Source: Planctomyces sp.
Lineage (GTDB): Bacteria > Planctomycetota > Planctomycetia > Planctomycetales > Planctomycetaceae
Length of the DNA stretch: 64,000 nucleotides
NCBI GenBank assembly: GCA_005778225.1
Contig: SXPC01000293.1
Location: forward strand, 1-64,000
Direction: 5' to 3'
The notes below the pieces were generated by a model. It was not told the DNA's origin, did not search any database, and was given only the letters and a program-made list of their open reading frames with translations. Made by a program: the position numbers and the translations under genes. Shown one piece after another: positions 57,283 to 64,000 of this stretch. The stretch's first letter is position 1, and the number at the start of each line of letters is the position of its first letter.

Positions 57283-58326
57283 TTAACCTTTGCGAGATGG
57301 CTCGATCAGAACCTTCATCAGGCCTGGAGCACCCTTGTAAAGTTTCTCGAACCAGGCTGGGCCTTCTTCGAGAGTGGCAGTGGCAGAGATCAGAGGTTCG
57401 ACGTTGATCAAGCCGCGAGACAGCAGGTCGATACACTCTGGATATTCGCCGTTGCAGCCACAGGTTCCCTGCAGGCGGACTTCTCGGGTGACGACCGACT
57501 GCAGTGGCAGGTTGACTTCGGGAGAGAGGTTACCGACCAGCGTGACGGTTCCCCCTTTGCGAACGCAGTCGATGGCGGTCTTGATGGTCGGAGCAGCCCC
57601 GACCACTTCCGCACAGATATCGGCCCCGCGTCCGCCGGTCAGTTCCTTAACCTTGGCAGCGACGTCGCATTCCTTCGGATTGAGACCGACATCCGCTCCG
57701 AGCAACTTGGCTGTCTTGAGCTTCTCATTATCGAGGTCGACCGCGATGACCTGACTGGCCCCTTTCAGCTTCAACGTCTGCACGACGAGCAGACCGATCA
57801 TCCCGGCTCCGACGACCACTGCGGTATCGCCAAGTGTCACCGGCGTGACGTTGGCAGCATGCACAGCGACCGAGACTGGCTCGATCATCGCCGCCTGTCG
57901 GAAGCTGACGGTCTCAGGAATCTTGTAGACGATCTGCTGAGGAACACGAATCAACTCCGCAAAGGCGCCGTGCTGACGATACTCGCCACACGAAACCCCC
58001 AGCACACGTCGGTTATCACACAGATTGCGCTGACCACGCAGGCAGAAGTGACACTTCCCGCAGAAGACCATCGAATCAAACGTGACCCGATCGCCCACGG
58101 CAAACGAAGTCACTTCGGCACCGATCTTCGAGATGATCCCGGCTGCTTCGTGTCCCATGATCAGCGGCGGGATACGTCGTCCCGTGCTGCCGTCGTAACC
58201 GTGGATATCGCTGCCGCAGATCCCGCAGGCTTCGACCGCGACAATCACATCCAGCGGCCCACATTCCGGAGACGGGAAGTCCTGAAGATCGAGTTTCTTG
58301 TATTCGTTGAGCACCATCGCGCGCAT
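57283..58326 (-). CDS. Zinc-dependent medium-chain alcohol dehydrogenase
   Basis: 347 aa from ATG 58326 (AGGTGA 5 bases upstream; the extra 30 codons of the open frame are repeat-derived). Catalytic zinc ligands in ACGICGSDIHGYDG and IMGHEAAG; structural zinc cluster CGKCHFCLRGQRNLC. NAD fold VVVGAGMIGLLVVQ, with VDLDNEK at the end of strand two pointing to NAD over NADP. Overall it is closest to sorbitol/threonine/2,3-butanediol dehydrogenases. The GTCGCNGEYPEC-region suggests polyol oxidation. Its substrate is unknown, but the aldose epimerase gene downstream on the same strand fits sugar or polyol use. Confidence 0.92.
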   Translation of the reverse strand: MRAMVLNEYKKLDLQDFPSPECGPLDVIVAVEACGICGSDIHGYDGSTGRRIPPLIMGHEAAGIISKIGAEVTSFAVGDRVTFDSMVFCGKCHFCLRGQRNLCDNRRVLGVSCGEYRQHGAFAELIRVPQQIVYKIPETVSFRQAAMIEPVSVAVHAANVTPVTLGDTAVVVGAGMIGLLVVQTLKLKGASQVIAVDLDNEKLKTAKLLGADVGLNPKECDVAAKVKELTGGRGADICAEVVGAAPTIKTAIDCVRKGGTVTLVGNLSPEVNLPLQSVVTREVRLQGTCGCNGEYPECIDLLSRGLINVEPLISATATLEEGPAWFEKLYKGAPGLMKVLIEPSRKG

Positions 58327-58345
58327 AAGGTCACCTGTTTGAAAG

Positions 58346-58400
58346 TCCCTTCTCCCTCGGGGAGAAGGTGGCCGAGTCTTCGAGGTCGGATGAGGGAAGG
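58346..58400. repeat. CCTTCTCCC/GGGAGAAGG palindromic repeat
   Basis: CCTTCTCCC (58348-58356), loop TCG, GGGAGAAGG (58360-58368), followed by GTGGCCGAG and GGTCGGATGAGGG. This resembles a very widespread bacterial intergenic repeat with the same layout. It lies 20 bases upstream of the dehydrogenase start codon and would be in its leader. Confidence 0.75.
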
Positions 58401-58436
58401 CTTCAATCGCCTCCACTCAACCGCCTCTGTTAAAAA

Positions 58437-59552
58437 TTACGGTTTCGGATCGTGGGCGTTGTTCGCGGTGTGGCCTTCTTTGTAGTGTTCGGCCAGGAAG
58501 TCGCGACCAAAGTCTCCTTTGAAGTCTCGCAGGACCGCATGGATGTGATTGTGGTTGTTCTGAGAGTTGGCAAACTCGATCAGAAACTCCGGGCTCACGA
58601 TGCGGTAATAATGCTGTTGTCCCAGTTCGGTCCCGCCCGACCAGGCAAATCGCAGGCCTTTGCCATCTTCGAGCAGCCCCTTGTATTTCGTCCCTTGAAG
58701 AATCTCGGGCTGGAAACGTCCCAGGTAGACATTGACCAGTGAGACCAGTTTCTGCTGCTGTTCAGCCGTCAGGTCTTCGTAGACCAGTCCATGTTGTTCG
58801 AAGGTTTCCCGCTTTGCGGTTCGATCATCGGACGTGATGACTTCGTCGACATTCTTGCCCGGGATCATGACTTTCTTCATCTGCTCAGCCGTCAGCGTTT
58901 TGACGAGGTCAAGCGCCATCCGCTCTTCGCCGACCAGCACTTCGGTCCCCTTCATCGGCCCTTCTTGAATGATGGCCGGGTTGGTTCCAAAGAACGACGG
59001 GGTGACAGAGAATTTCTTGCCTTCGATAATCGTGACGTTGACCGACAGGTGGTGACCTTCAAATCGCCAGCCCCAGGTCCCTGTTGCGCTTGGTGTTCCG
59101 AAGATCGAAACGTAATAACGCTGCGGATTGCGGATCTCGTTCCCTTTTTCGAGTTCGAACAGGAACTGCTCCAGCGACATGATCGACATCGCTTCGAGGA
59201 AACCGCGATTTGACAGCGCCGTCGCCGGCAGGGCCTTCGCGAGGTTCTTCTGGTTGGGCTGCATCTGCTCGATCGTCAGCCCCTTGCGAGCAGCTTCCGG
59301 CTTGATGAATTTATCGGGGACGAAGTGGAAATCTTCCCGCTCTTCATCGCCGAATTCAAAGACGACTTGCTTGCGCTGTTCTTCCGTCAACGACATCAGC
59401 AGGCGATTGGCCGCCGTCGCCATCAACTCGGCCACTTGAGGAGCCGACTTCGCGCCAGCAGTTCCATGGCCCGGGTGTCCCCAAGTCGATCGCGTGCCTG
59501 CAAAGACGAGACAGGAGATCGCCAGACAGATTGCAGCCAGAGATTTTTTCAT
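58437..59552 (-). CDS. Exported DUF3500 protein
   Basis: 371 aa from ATG 59552 (GAGGA 6 bases before), with signal peptide 1-25 (SLAAICLAISCLVFAGT). The rest is DUF3500: AANRLLMSLTEEQRKQVVFEFGDEEREDFHFVP, WGWRFEGHHLSVNVTI, VTPSFFGTNPA and, near the C-terminus, YYRIVSPEFLIEFANSQNNHNHIHAVLRDFKGDFG. Conserved His residues (GHH, NHNHIH) may hold a metal. Members are often found with peptidase- or c-type-cytochrome-like genes, but no function is established. The following gene on the same strand is the dehydrogenase, 110 bases on, separated by a repeat. Confidence 0.9.
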   Translation of the reverse strand: MKKSLAAICLAISCLVFAGTRSTWGHPGHGTAGAKSAPQVAELMATAANRLLMSLTEEQRKQVVFEFGDEEREDFHFVPDKFIKPEAARKGLTIEQMQPNQKNLAKALPATALSNRGFLEAMSIMSLEQFLFELEKGNEIRNPQRYYVSIFGTPSATGTWGWRFEGHHLSVNVTIIEGKKFSVTPSFFGTNPAIIQEGPMKGTEVLVGEERMALDLVKTLTAEQMKKVMIPGKNVDEVITSDDRTAKRETFEQHGLVYEDLTAEQQQKLVSLVNVYLGRFQPEILQGTKYKGLLEDGKGLRFAWSGGTELGQQHYYRIVSPEFLIEFANSQNNHNHIHAVLRDFKGDFGRDFLAEHYKEGHTANNAHDPKP

Positions 59553-59653
59553 CACATTCCTCATCGAGAGCATTCACGAGTGATCAGACGAATCAATATT
59601 CACTCACCCGTTATAGAAAAACTCTCACATAAACACAAAGCCGCCGACGACTC

Positions 59654-59843
59654 GTAGGGTGCTGGTGAGGCTCCGCGAACCGCACCTGTTGTTCGATCAC
59701 TTTGCAAGGAGGCTCGCAAGAGGGAGAAGATTTCATGGGATTCCACTGGAATTGTCAACGAGCCGGGCCGCAATGATGTCTGGATAACCTCTCGGCGATC
59801 GCATCCACTCCCGGTGCGGTTCGCAGACTCACCCGCACCCTAC
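59654..59843. repeat. REPIN-like element, GTAGGGTGC family
   Basis: Plus copy 59654-59686 (GTAG head, GGTGCTGGTGAGG..., ending CCGCACC) and inverted copy 59813-59843 (starting GGTGCGG, ending CTAC), about 27 of 31 positions equivalent allowing two gaps, around a 126-base spacer. The inverted copy ends 9 bases before the SDR stop codon. A second, distinct REP family with the same GTAG head. Confidence 0.85.
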
Positions 59844-59852
59844 TGCAAACCC

Positions 59853-60590
59853 TTATATAAACGTCTGCACGGTTGGCTTGATGACCATTTCCAGGACATT
59901 CGCCCGCGGAGGCAGCTTCGCGATCATGATGACAGCCGCTGCGACATCTTCCGGCTGCACCATCGCAGCCCGGGCTTCTGCGCTGGGCGGGACGGGGCGT
60001 CGGTCTAGAATCGCCGTTGCGACTTCGCCCGGGTAAATAGTCGTCACGCGGATGCCGTGCTTCTTCTCTTCTTCCGCGACCGCCGTCCCGAGCGCCGAAA
60101 CAGCAAATTTCGAAGCACAATACGCCACCCCTGCCAGTCCCGCGATCGCGCGCAGCCCGGCAATCGAGGCGACGCTGATGATCAGCCCGTCTTTCTGCTC
60201 CCGCATCCCCGGCAGGACGGCCGCCATACAGTTGTAGGCTCCGGTGGCATTCGTCGTCAGCACTTTATCCCAGTCTTCAGGGACCATCTCAGCCATGGAC
60301 CGCTTGGCGATATTGATCCCGGCGGAGTTGATCAGGATATCGACGCCACCCAGGATCTCTTTAGCCCAGACGAAAAACGTCTCGACGCTCGTCCGGTCCG
60401 CCACATCGAGCGGGTGATAGCCAACAGTGTGCTCTCCAGAAATCCCCTCGGCGACGACTTTCAGCTTCTCGACTGTCCGGCCGCCGATGACCACTCTGCA
60501 ACCTTCAGCCGCAAGCGCCTTGGCGATCCCTTCGCCGATTCCCGACCCGCCCCCGGTAATGACCACCCGTTTTCCTGACAGTTCCGACAT
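59853..60590 (-). CDS. Short-chain dehydrogenase/reductase (SDR)
   Basis: 245 aa classical SDR: VVITGGGSGIGEGIA, LINSAGINIA (NAG), ISVASIAGL (catalytic Ser), YCASKFAVSAL (Tyr and Lys) and TIYPGEVATAIL. Loop DVADRT and the Arg in GGRTVEK suggest NADP use. The C-terminal ends VLEMVIKPTVQTFI, as in the YdfG/NADP-dependent 3-hydroxy acid or serine dehydrogenase group. Exact substrate unknown. AGGAAA is 9 bases before the ATG. A REPIN abuts its 3' end. It is unrelated to the SDR at 19.2 kb beyond family membership. Confidence 0.93.
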   Translation of the reverse strand: MSELSGKRVVITGGGSGIGEGIAKALAAEGCRVVIGGRTVEKLKVVAEGISGEHTVGYHPLDVADRTSVETFFVWAKEILGGVDILINSAGINIAKRSMAEMVPEDWDKVLTTNATGAYNCMAAVLPGMREQKDGLIISVASIAGLRAIAGLAGVAYCASKFAVSALGTAVAEEEKKHGIRVTTIYPGEVATAILDRRPVPPSAEARAAMVQPEDVAAAVIMIAKLPPRANVLEMVIKPTVQTFI

Positions 60591-60804
60591 GACTGATCCG
60601 TTTCCTGCTGAGCGTCACGCTATTCAACGTGAGAATGTATGAACTTGAGGATGTATTTTGTCGCCTTGATCTATCGTACGCTTCGCGACGCAAATACACA
60701 ACGATCGCTTGAAACCCTTCCGTTTGCCGTCCGAATCGGTTTTCTGTAAGGTGGCATCAACAAAACGGCACTTTTTTGCGCTCGCTGACAACCCCCGGTG
60801 ACTG

Positions 60805-62430
60805 ATGCTAACTCCCGAATCGACTCCGAACAACCACGCCGTCGAGCCGCCACGCAGCCTCGGGCGAATCCTGTTGCAGATGGGCCCCGGGCTCATCATC
60901 GCAGGCTCGATCGTTGGGTCGGGTGAACTCATCTCGACGACCAAAACCGGCGCCCAGTCCGGGGTCACCCTGCTGTGGCTCATTCTCTTCGGCTGCATCA
61001 TCAAAGTCTTCGCCCAGGTCGAGATCGGTCGACACACAATTCTGACCGGCCAATCCTCTCTCCGCGCACTCAACAGCGTCCCCGGTAAGATCGGGCCGAT
61101 CAACTTCATCCTCTGGACCTGGATCGCGATGATGCTCGTCAGCGTCGTCCAGCTTGGCGGGATCGTTGGAGGCGTCGGCCAGTCCCTCGCGATCGCCTGC
61201 CCGATCACCCGCGATTACGTCAACGCGATCGCGATCCCCAGCAAAGGGGAACTCAAACATTACATTAAGTACCGCAACGCCATCGACACCCAGCACGAAT
61301 CCTTCACCTCCCTGCCCGACGAAGAGCAGACACGCCTCCTACGAGGCATCGACCGCATCGAACAACAACTCTCGATCGCTGGCTCTCCCGGTGAGGAAGC
61401 CCTCAGACTCGTACGAGAAACTGGGGATTGGGCAGACCCTTATACCTATGACGATAAACTCTGGGCACTGATCATGGCCGTCCTGACATCCTATCTGCTT
61501 TACGTCGGATCCTACTCACTGCTGCAGAACCTTACGACCGCCTTCGTCTTCACCTTCACACTCGTGACAATCGGCAACGTCGTCGCCTTACAATTCACCC
61601 CCAACTGGGCGGTCACCTCGACACAGGTTCTTGAAGGCCTCTCCTTCAAACTGCCGCCGAAGACGTCATCCTCCAATCCCCTCAGCACCGCGCTGGATGC
61701 TTTCGGCGTCATCGGCGTCGGAGCAGCAGAGCTGATTCAATACCCTTACTGGTGCTTAGAGAAAGGCTACGCCAAACACGTCGGCTACCGCGACAACAGC
61801 GAAGCCTGGGCGACCCGCGCGACCGGCTGGATCAAGATTATGATGCTCGATTCGTTTCTCTCGATGATCGTCTACACGATCGCGACCGTCGCATTCCTGA
61901 TCCTCGGCGCCTCTGTCTTGTACCCCGAAGGTCTCGACCCCGACGGCATGCGGATGGTGAGTACACTCGCAGCCGCGTATCGCCCCATCTTCGGCATCTA
62001 CGCCAGCTGGCTGTTCCTGCTGGGAGCATTCTGCGTCTTGTTCTCAACGTTTCTGGTCGCCAACGCTGGCCACGCCCATACCCTCGCTGACTTCTTCAGC
62101 ATGCTTGGCTGGCGAAAAGACACCAGCGAGGTCGCATCGAATCGAAACATCGCCACCTGGGGAGCAGTCTTGCCGATGCTCAACTTCGCGATGTACTGCA
62201 CCGGTGCCAATCCTGTCCGGGCGATCCTGCTCGCCGGCATGATGCAGGCCCTCCTGCTCCCGATGATCGGTATCGGCACGCTGATGTTCCGCTACTCCAA
62301 CAAAGACCCCCGCTTCAAACCCGCCCTCTGGTGGGACATCTGCCTGATCCTCTCCGTCCTCTCCTTCATCACGATTGCCAGCTGGACCCTCTACGAAAAA
62401 GGCCGCTACCTCCTAAGCCTGCTCGCGTAG
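60805..62430 (+). CDS. Nramp-related divalent-cation transporter, non-canonical
   Basis: 541 aa with about eleven helices. The LeuT-fold start is Nramp-like (MGPGLIIAGSIVGSGELISTT), but the metal-binding DPGN of helix 1 is replaced by VGSGEL, and the helix-6 metal motif MPH by AAELIQYP. A hydrophilic insertion (about residues 135-215, KHYIKYRNAIDTQHESF...DWADPYTYDDKLW) sits between helices 3 and 4. These features place it among Nramp-related outliers whose substrate may be magnesium or an organic solute rather than Mn/Fe; unproven. The stop codon TAG is the head of a REP palindrome (62426-62449), so the present C-terminus LSLLA may have been set by that insertion. Confidence 0.85.
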   Translation: MLTPESTPNNHAVEPPRSLGRILLQMGPGLIIAGSIVGSGELISTTKTGAQSGVTLLWLILFGCIIKVFAQVEIGRHTILTGQSSLRALNSVPGKIGPINFILWTWIAMMLVSVVQLGGIVGGVGQSLAIACPITRDYVNAIAIPSKGELKHYIKYRNAIDTQHESFTSLPDEEQTRLLRGIDRIEQQLSIAGSPGEEALRLVRETGDWADPYTYDDKLWALIMAVLTSYLLYVGSYSLLQNLTTAFVFTFTLVTIGNVVALQFTPNWAVTSTQVLEGLSFKLPPKTSSSNPLSTALDAFGVIGVGAAELIQYPYWCLEKGYAKHVGYRDNSEAWATRATGWIKIMMLDSFLSMIVYTIATVAFLILGASVLYPEGLDPDGMRMVSTLAAAYRPIFGIYASWLFLLGAFCVLFSTFLVANAGHAHTLADFFSMLGWRKDTSEVASNRNIATWGAVLPMLNFAMYCTGANPVRAILLAGMMQALLLPMIGIGTLMFRYSNKDPRFKPALWWDICLILSVLSFITIASWTLYEKGRYLLSLLA

Positions 62431-62534
62431 GGTCCGCTGTGCGGACCGTAAATCGCGTGAGTGAAAAGTTTGGGAGTGAATGGGTGTTGGTTGACATTCC
62501 ATCCTCAATAGATGGTCCGCACAGCGGACCCTAC
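62426..62534. repeat. REPIN-like element, GGTCCGC family, overlapping the Nramp stop codon
   Basis: Plus copy 62426-62449 (GTAG, GGTCCGC-TGT-GCGGACC) and exact inverted copy 62514-62534 enclose 64 bases between two convergent genes. The head supplies the Nramp TAG stop; the inverted copy ends 5 bases before the next gene's stop. Could serve as a bidirectional terminator. The spacer is AT-richer than its flanks. Confidence 0.92.
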
Positions 62535-62539
62535 AAAAA

Positions 62540-64000
62540 CTACTCCTGCGATTTCACCTGAATCTTCAACCCCTGCATCAACTCAATCGTGGGCAGGAAC
62601 AGCGCAATCGGAAAAGGCGACTCACCCGCCAGGCTCGATTGTGCCAGCTTGATATGCCCCGCTCCAATCCCTCCTTGACCCAGCGTGGCATCGACCGGCA
62701 GCCAGCGGTCGCCAACCCAGGCTTCTGTCCACATGTGACCTCCGAAAGAATTCAGCGCATCGACATAAACCAGCCCTACACAAACGCGCGATGGAATCTC
62801 TTTCACCCGCAACAGCGCAGCCAGCAGAACCGCATGCTCCGTACAATCACCCTGCAATGACTTCGCAACTTCCGCAGCCGTCGCAAATGCAGTACTGAAA
62901 TCCTTCCGATTGAGACGCTTAAAGACTTCCTTCTCGAGCGCGAGCGCCTTCTCTCCCGGCGTCCCCGTCACATTGATCGCCTTCGCCAGCGCCATGAGCT
63001 CAGGATCTTTCAGCTCCAGGTACAACGAAGACGCCAGGTACTCATCGGGTTTGACCTGATTGAGATCGGCCTCAGGATTGACGGGGAACTTGCCCTCCGC
63101 ATCGATTTCGATCTGGATGATCCGCTGATCGCCGGATTTCTTCTCAGTGACCTTCTGATACCTCCCGCTGGGAATCTGGCTGATACTCGAAGATGAGGGC
63201 ACGCTGAGCGAGTACATCGCATGGCGCGTCCGGTGCCCCTTCTCCAGAGGCGGTGTCGGCTTGACCAGCGAGTTCATTCCAATATCAATCATCTTCGGCA
63301 TGATCTCGGTCAGCGCGATCTCCTTGGTCGTTGCCTGCGTGACCAGGTTCATCCCCATCTGCTGAACTTCACTCCGCACGAATTTATTCTTCGCATCGAG
63401 AAAAACTTTACTCACCGTCCCCGGCAGCAGACTGCTCTTCTCCAGGATGACGTTATACGTCCTTTCCTTGCCCGCCTTGTCTTTAACGACGACCTCCCCT
63501 TGCCCGGTATGCGTAATCGTCGCGATCTGGCTGTACTCAGCCATAAAGACTTTCATCTGTCGGACATCTCCCTTTTTCAAGGGCTTCGTCTCAAGCAGGT
63601 AAGAGGCGTAATCTGCACTCATAAAGTCATCGTTCCAGGGAATTTCTTTCTTCGCCTGCGAATTGCCGGTCCCCGTTGTGACTTTCATGACTTTCCCGTC
63701 GCGCACACCGCTGCTGGTGATCGACATGAGAGGCTTGTTGTCCATCTCGAACTGAAACGACTTCACGTTCCCATCCGCCGACTGCACAGTGACATGGGTT
63801 GCATCAATGGCAATCGTCTGTCCGAACCGGCTGACTTCCAGGTGCTCGTTGGACGTAAAGGTGAGCTCACCATCCTGACCGACACTTCGCGCCGATTTGC
63901 GATAACCCGCAGGGTTGCCATCAATCAGAATCTGTTCCCACGTCTCTTCGCTCTCTGCAGCAAAGATGCTGGGCTGCAGACAGAAAAAACTACAAACAAT
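62540..64000 (-). CDS. Exported transglutaminase-like protein, 5' end outside window
   Basis: At least 486 aa; the frame is open through the right edge, and the visible N-terminus is already within a signal peptide (VCSFFCLQPSIFAAE), so only about 10-20 residues are missing. A beta-rich N-terminal half (ETWEQILIDGNPAGYRKS, YASYLLETKPLKKGDVRQMKVF) leads to a transglutaminase-like catalytic domain near the end: SLQGDCTEHAVLLAALLRVKEIPSRVCVGLVY (Cys), FGGHMWTEAWVGDRWLPVDATLGQGG (His, Asp). The Cys-His-Asp triad is complete, so it is likely a protease or peptide crosslinker acting on exported protein. Family is DUF3857/transglutaminase-like. A REPIN adjoins its 3' end. Confidence 0.88.
   Translation of the reverse strand: MVCSFFCLQPSIFAAESEETWEQILIDGNPAGYRKSARSVGQDGELTFTSNEHLEVSRFGQTIAIDATHVTVQSADGNVKSFQFEMDNKPLMSITSSGVRDGKVMKVTTGTGNSQAKKEIPWNDDFMSADYASYLLETKPLKKGDVRQMKVFMAEYSQIATITHTGQGEVVVKDKAGKERTYNVILEKSSLLPGTVSKVFLDAKNKFVRSEVQQMGMNLVTQATTKEIALTEIMPKMIDIGMNSLVKPTPPLEKGHRTRHAMYSLSVPSSSSISQIPSGRYQKVTEKKSGDQRIIQIEIDAEGKFPVNPEADLNQVKPDEYLASSLYLELKDPELMALAKAINVTGTPGEKALALEKEVFKRLNRKDFSTAFATAAEVAKSLQGDCTEHAVLLAALLRVKEIPSRVCVGLVYVDALNSFGGHMWTEAWVGDRWLPVDATLGQGGIGAGHIKLAQSSLAGESPFPIALFLPTIELMQGLKIQVKSQE

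Overview
The window is about 55% GC and has the gene content of a planctomycete (class Planctomycetia). The markers are DUF1549/DUF1553 proteins paired with DUF1501, a prepilin-like DUF1559 protein, a YTV cysteine-rich envelope protein, a BBP7-type outer-membrane barrel, ECF sigma factors fused through a membrane segment to long extracytoplasmic tails, a Ser/Thr kinase with a huge beta-helix sensor, and an NIPSNAP protein. I would not name a genus from sequence alone. No rRNA, tRNA, CRISPR array, phage or recognisable transposase is present.

Layout. 1-4 kb: the 3' part of a tandem (double-length) UvrA whose linkers carry short palindromic repeats. 4-9.8 kb: small membrane protein, AI-2E-type permease, DUF4038 glycosidase, a four-helix-bundle gene inside a 25-bp perfect inverted repeat, NUDIX hydrolase, DUF1559 pseudopilin. 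9.8-15.3 kb: HD-GYP protein, then GntR regulator, Gfo/Idh/MocA oxidoreductase, sugar isomerase and DeoC, probably a sugar-catabolic run. 15.4-20.5 kb: DUF486 protein, BioA, squalene-hopene-type repeat protein, and HxlR divergent from SDR and NIPSNAP. 20.6-30.5 kb: two unknowns, a HisA-like protein, the giant kinase, IMPase, a GH10-like protein lacking its catalytic glutamates, and PurC. 31-38 kb: an envelope block with an inverse-autotransporter-like beta-helix protein, BBP7 barrel and YTV protein. 38.4-45.6 kb: two divergent paralogous membrane-tethered ECF sigma factors (698 and about 1636 aa). 46-47.9 kb: DMT transporter and BirA. 48-54 kb: DUF1549/1553, DUF1501, ECF sigma, then an anti-sigma-like/DUF1549/DUF1553 fusion. 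54.3-64 kb: ApgM, aldose epimerase, zinc alcohol dehydrogenase, DUF3500 protein, SDR, Nramp-like transporter, and a transglutaminase-like protein cut by the window edge.

The most striking non-gene signal is a set of short palindromic repeats of several unrelated families. Three are REPIN-like: two copies in inverted orientation, about 95-190 bp in total, with the GTAG head typical of REP sequences moved by RAYT transposases. Repeats sit within about 12 bp of gene stop codons again and again, and some have become coding: in the UvrA linkers, inside the giant sigma factor, as the stop codon of the Nramp gene, as the start of BioA, and as the end of the NUDIX protein and start of the four-helix-bundle protein.

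Functional links that can be argued from gene order are the GntR-Gfo-isomerase-DeoC run, the HxlR/SDR/NIPSNAP unit with a visible palindromic operator, the ECF/anti-sigma/DUF1549-1501-1553 group, and the barrel/beta-helix/YTV surface block. BioA and BirA both serve biotin use but are 30 kb apart.
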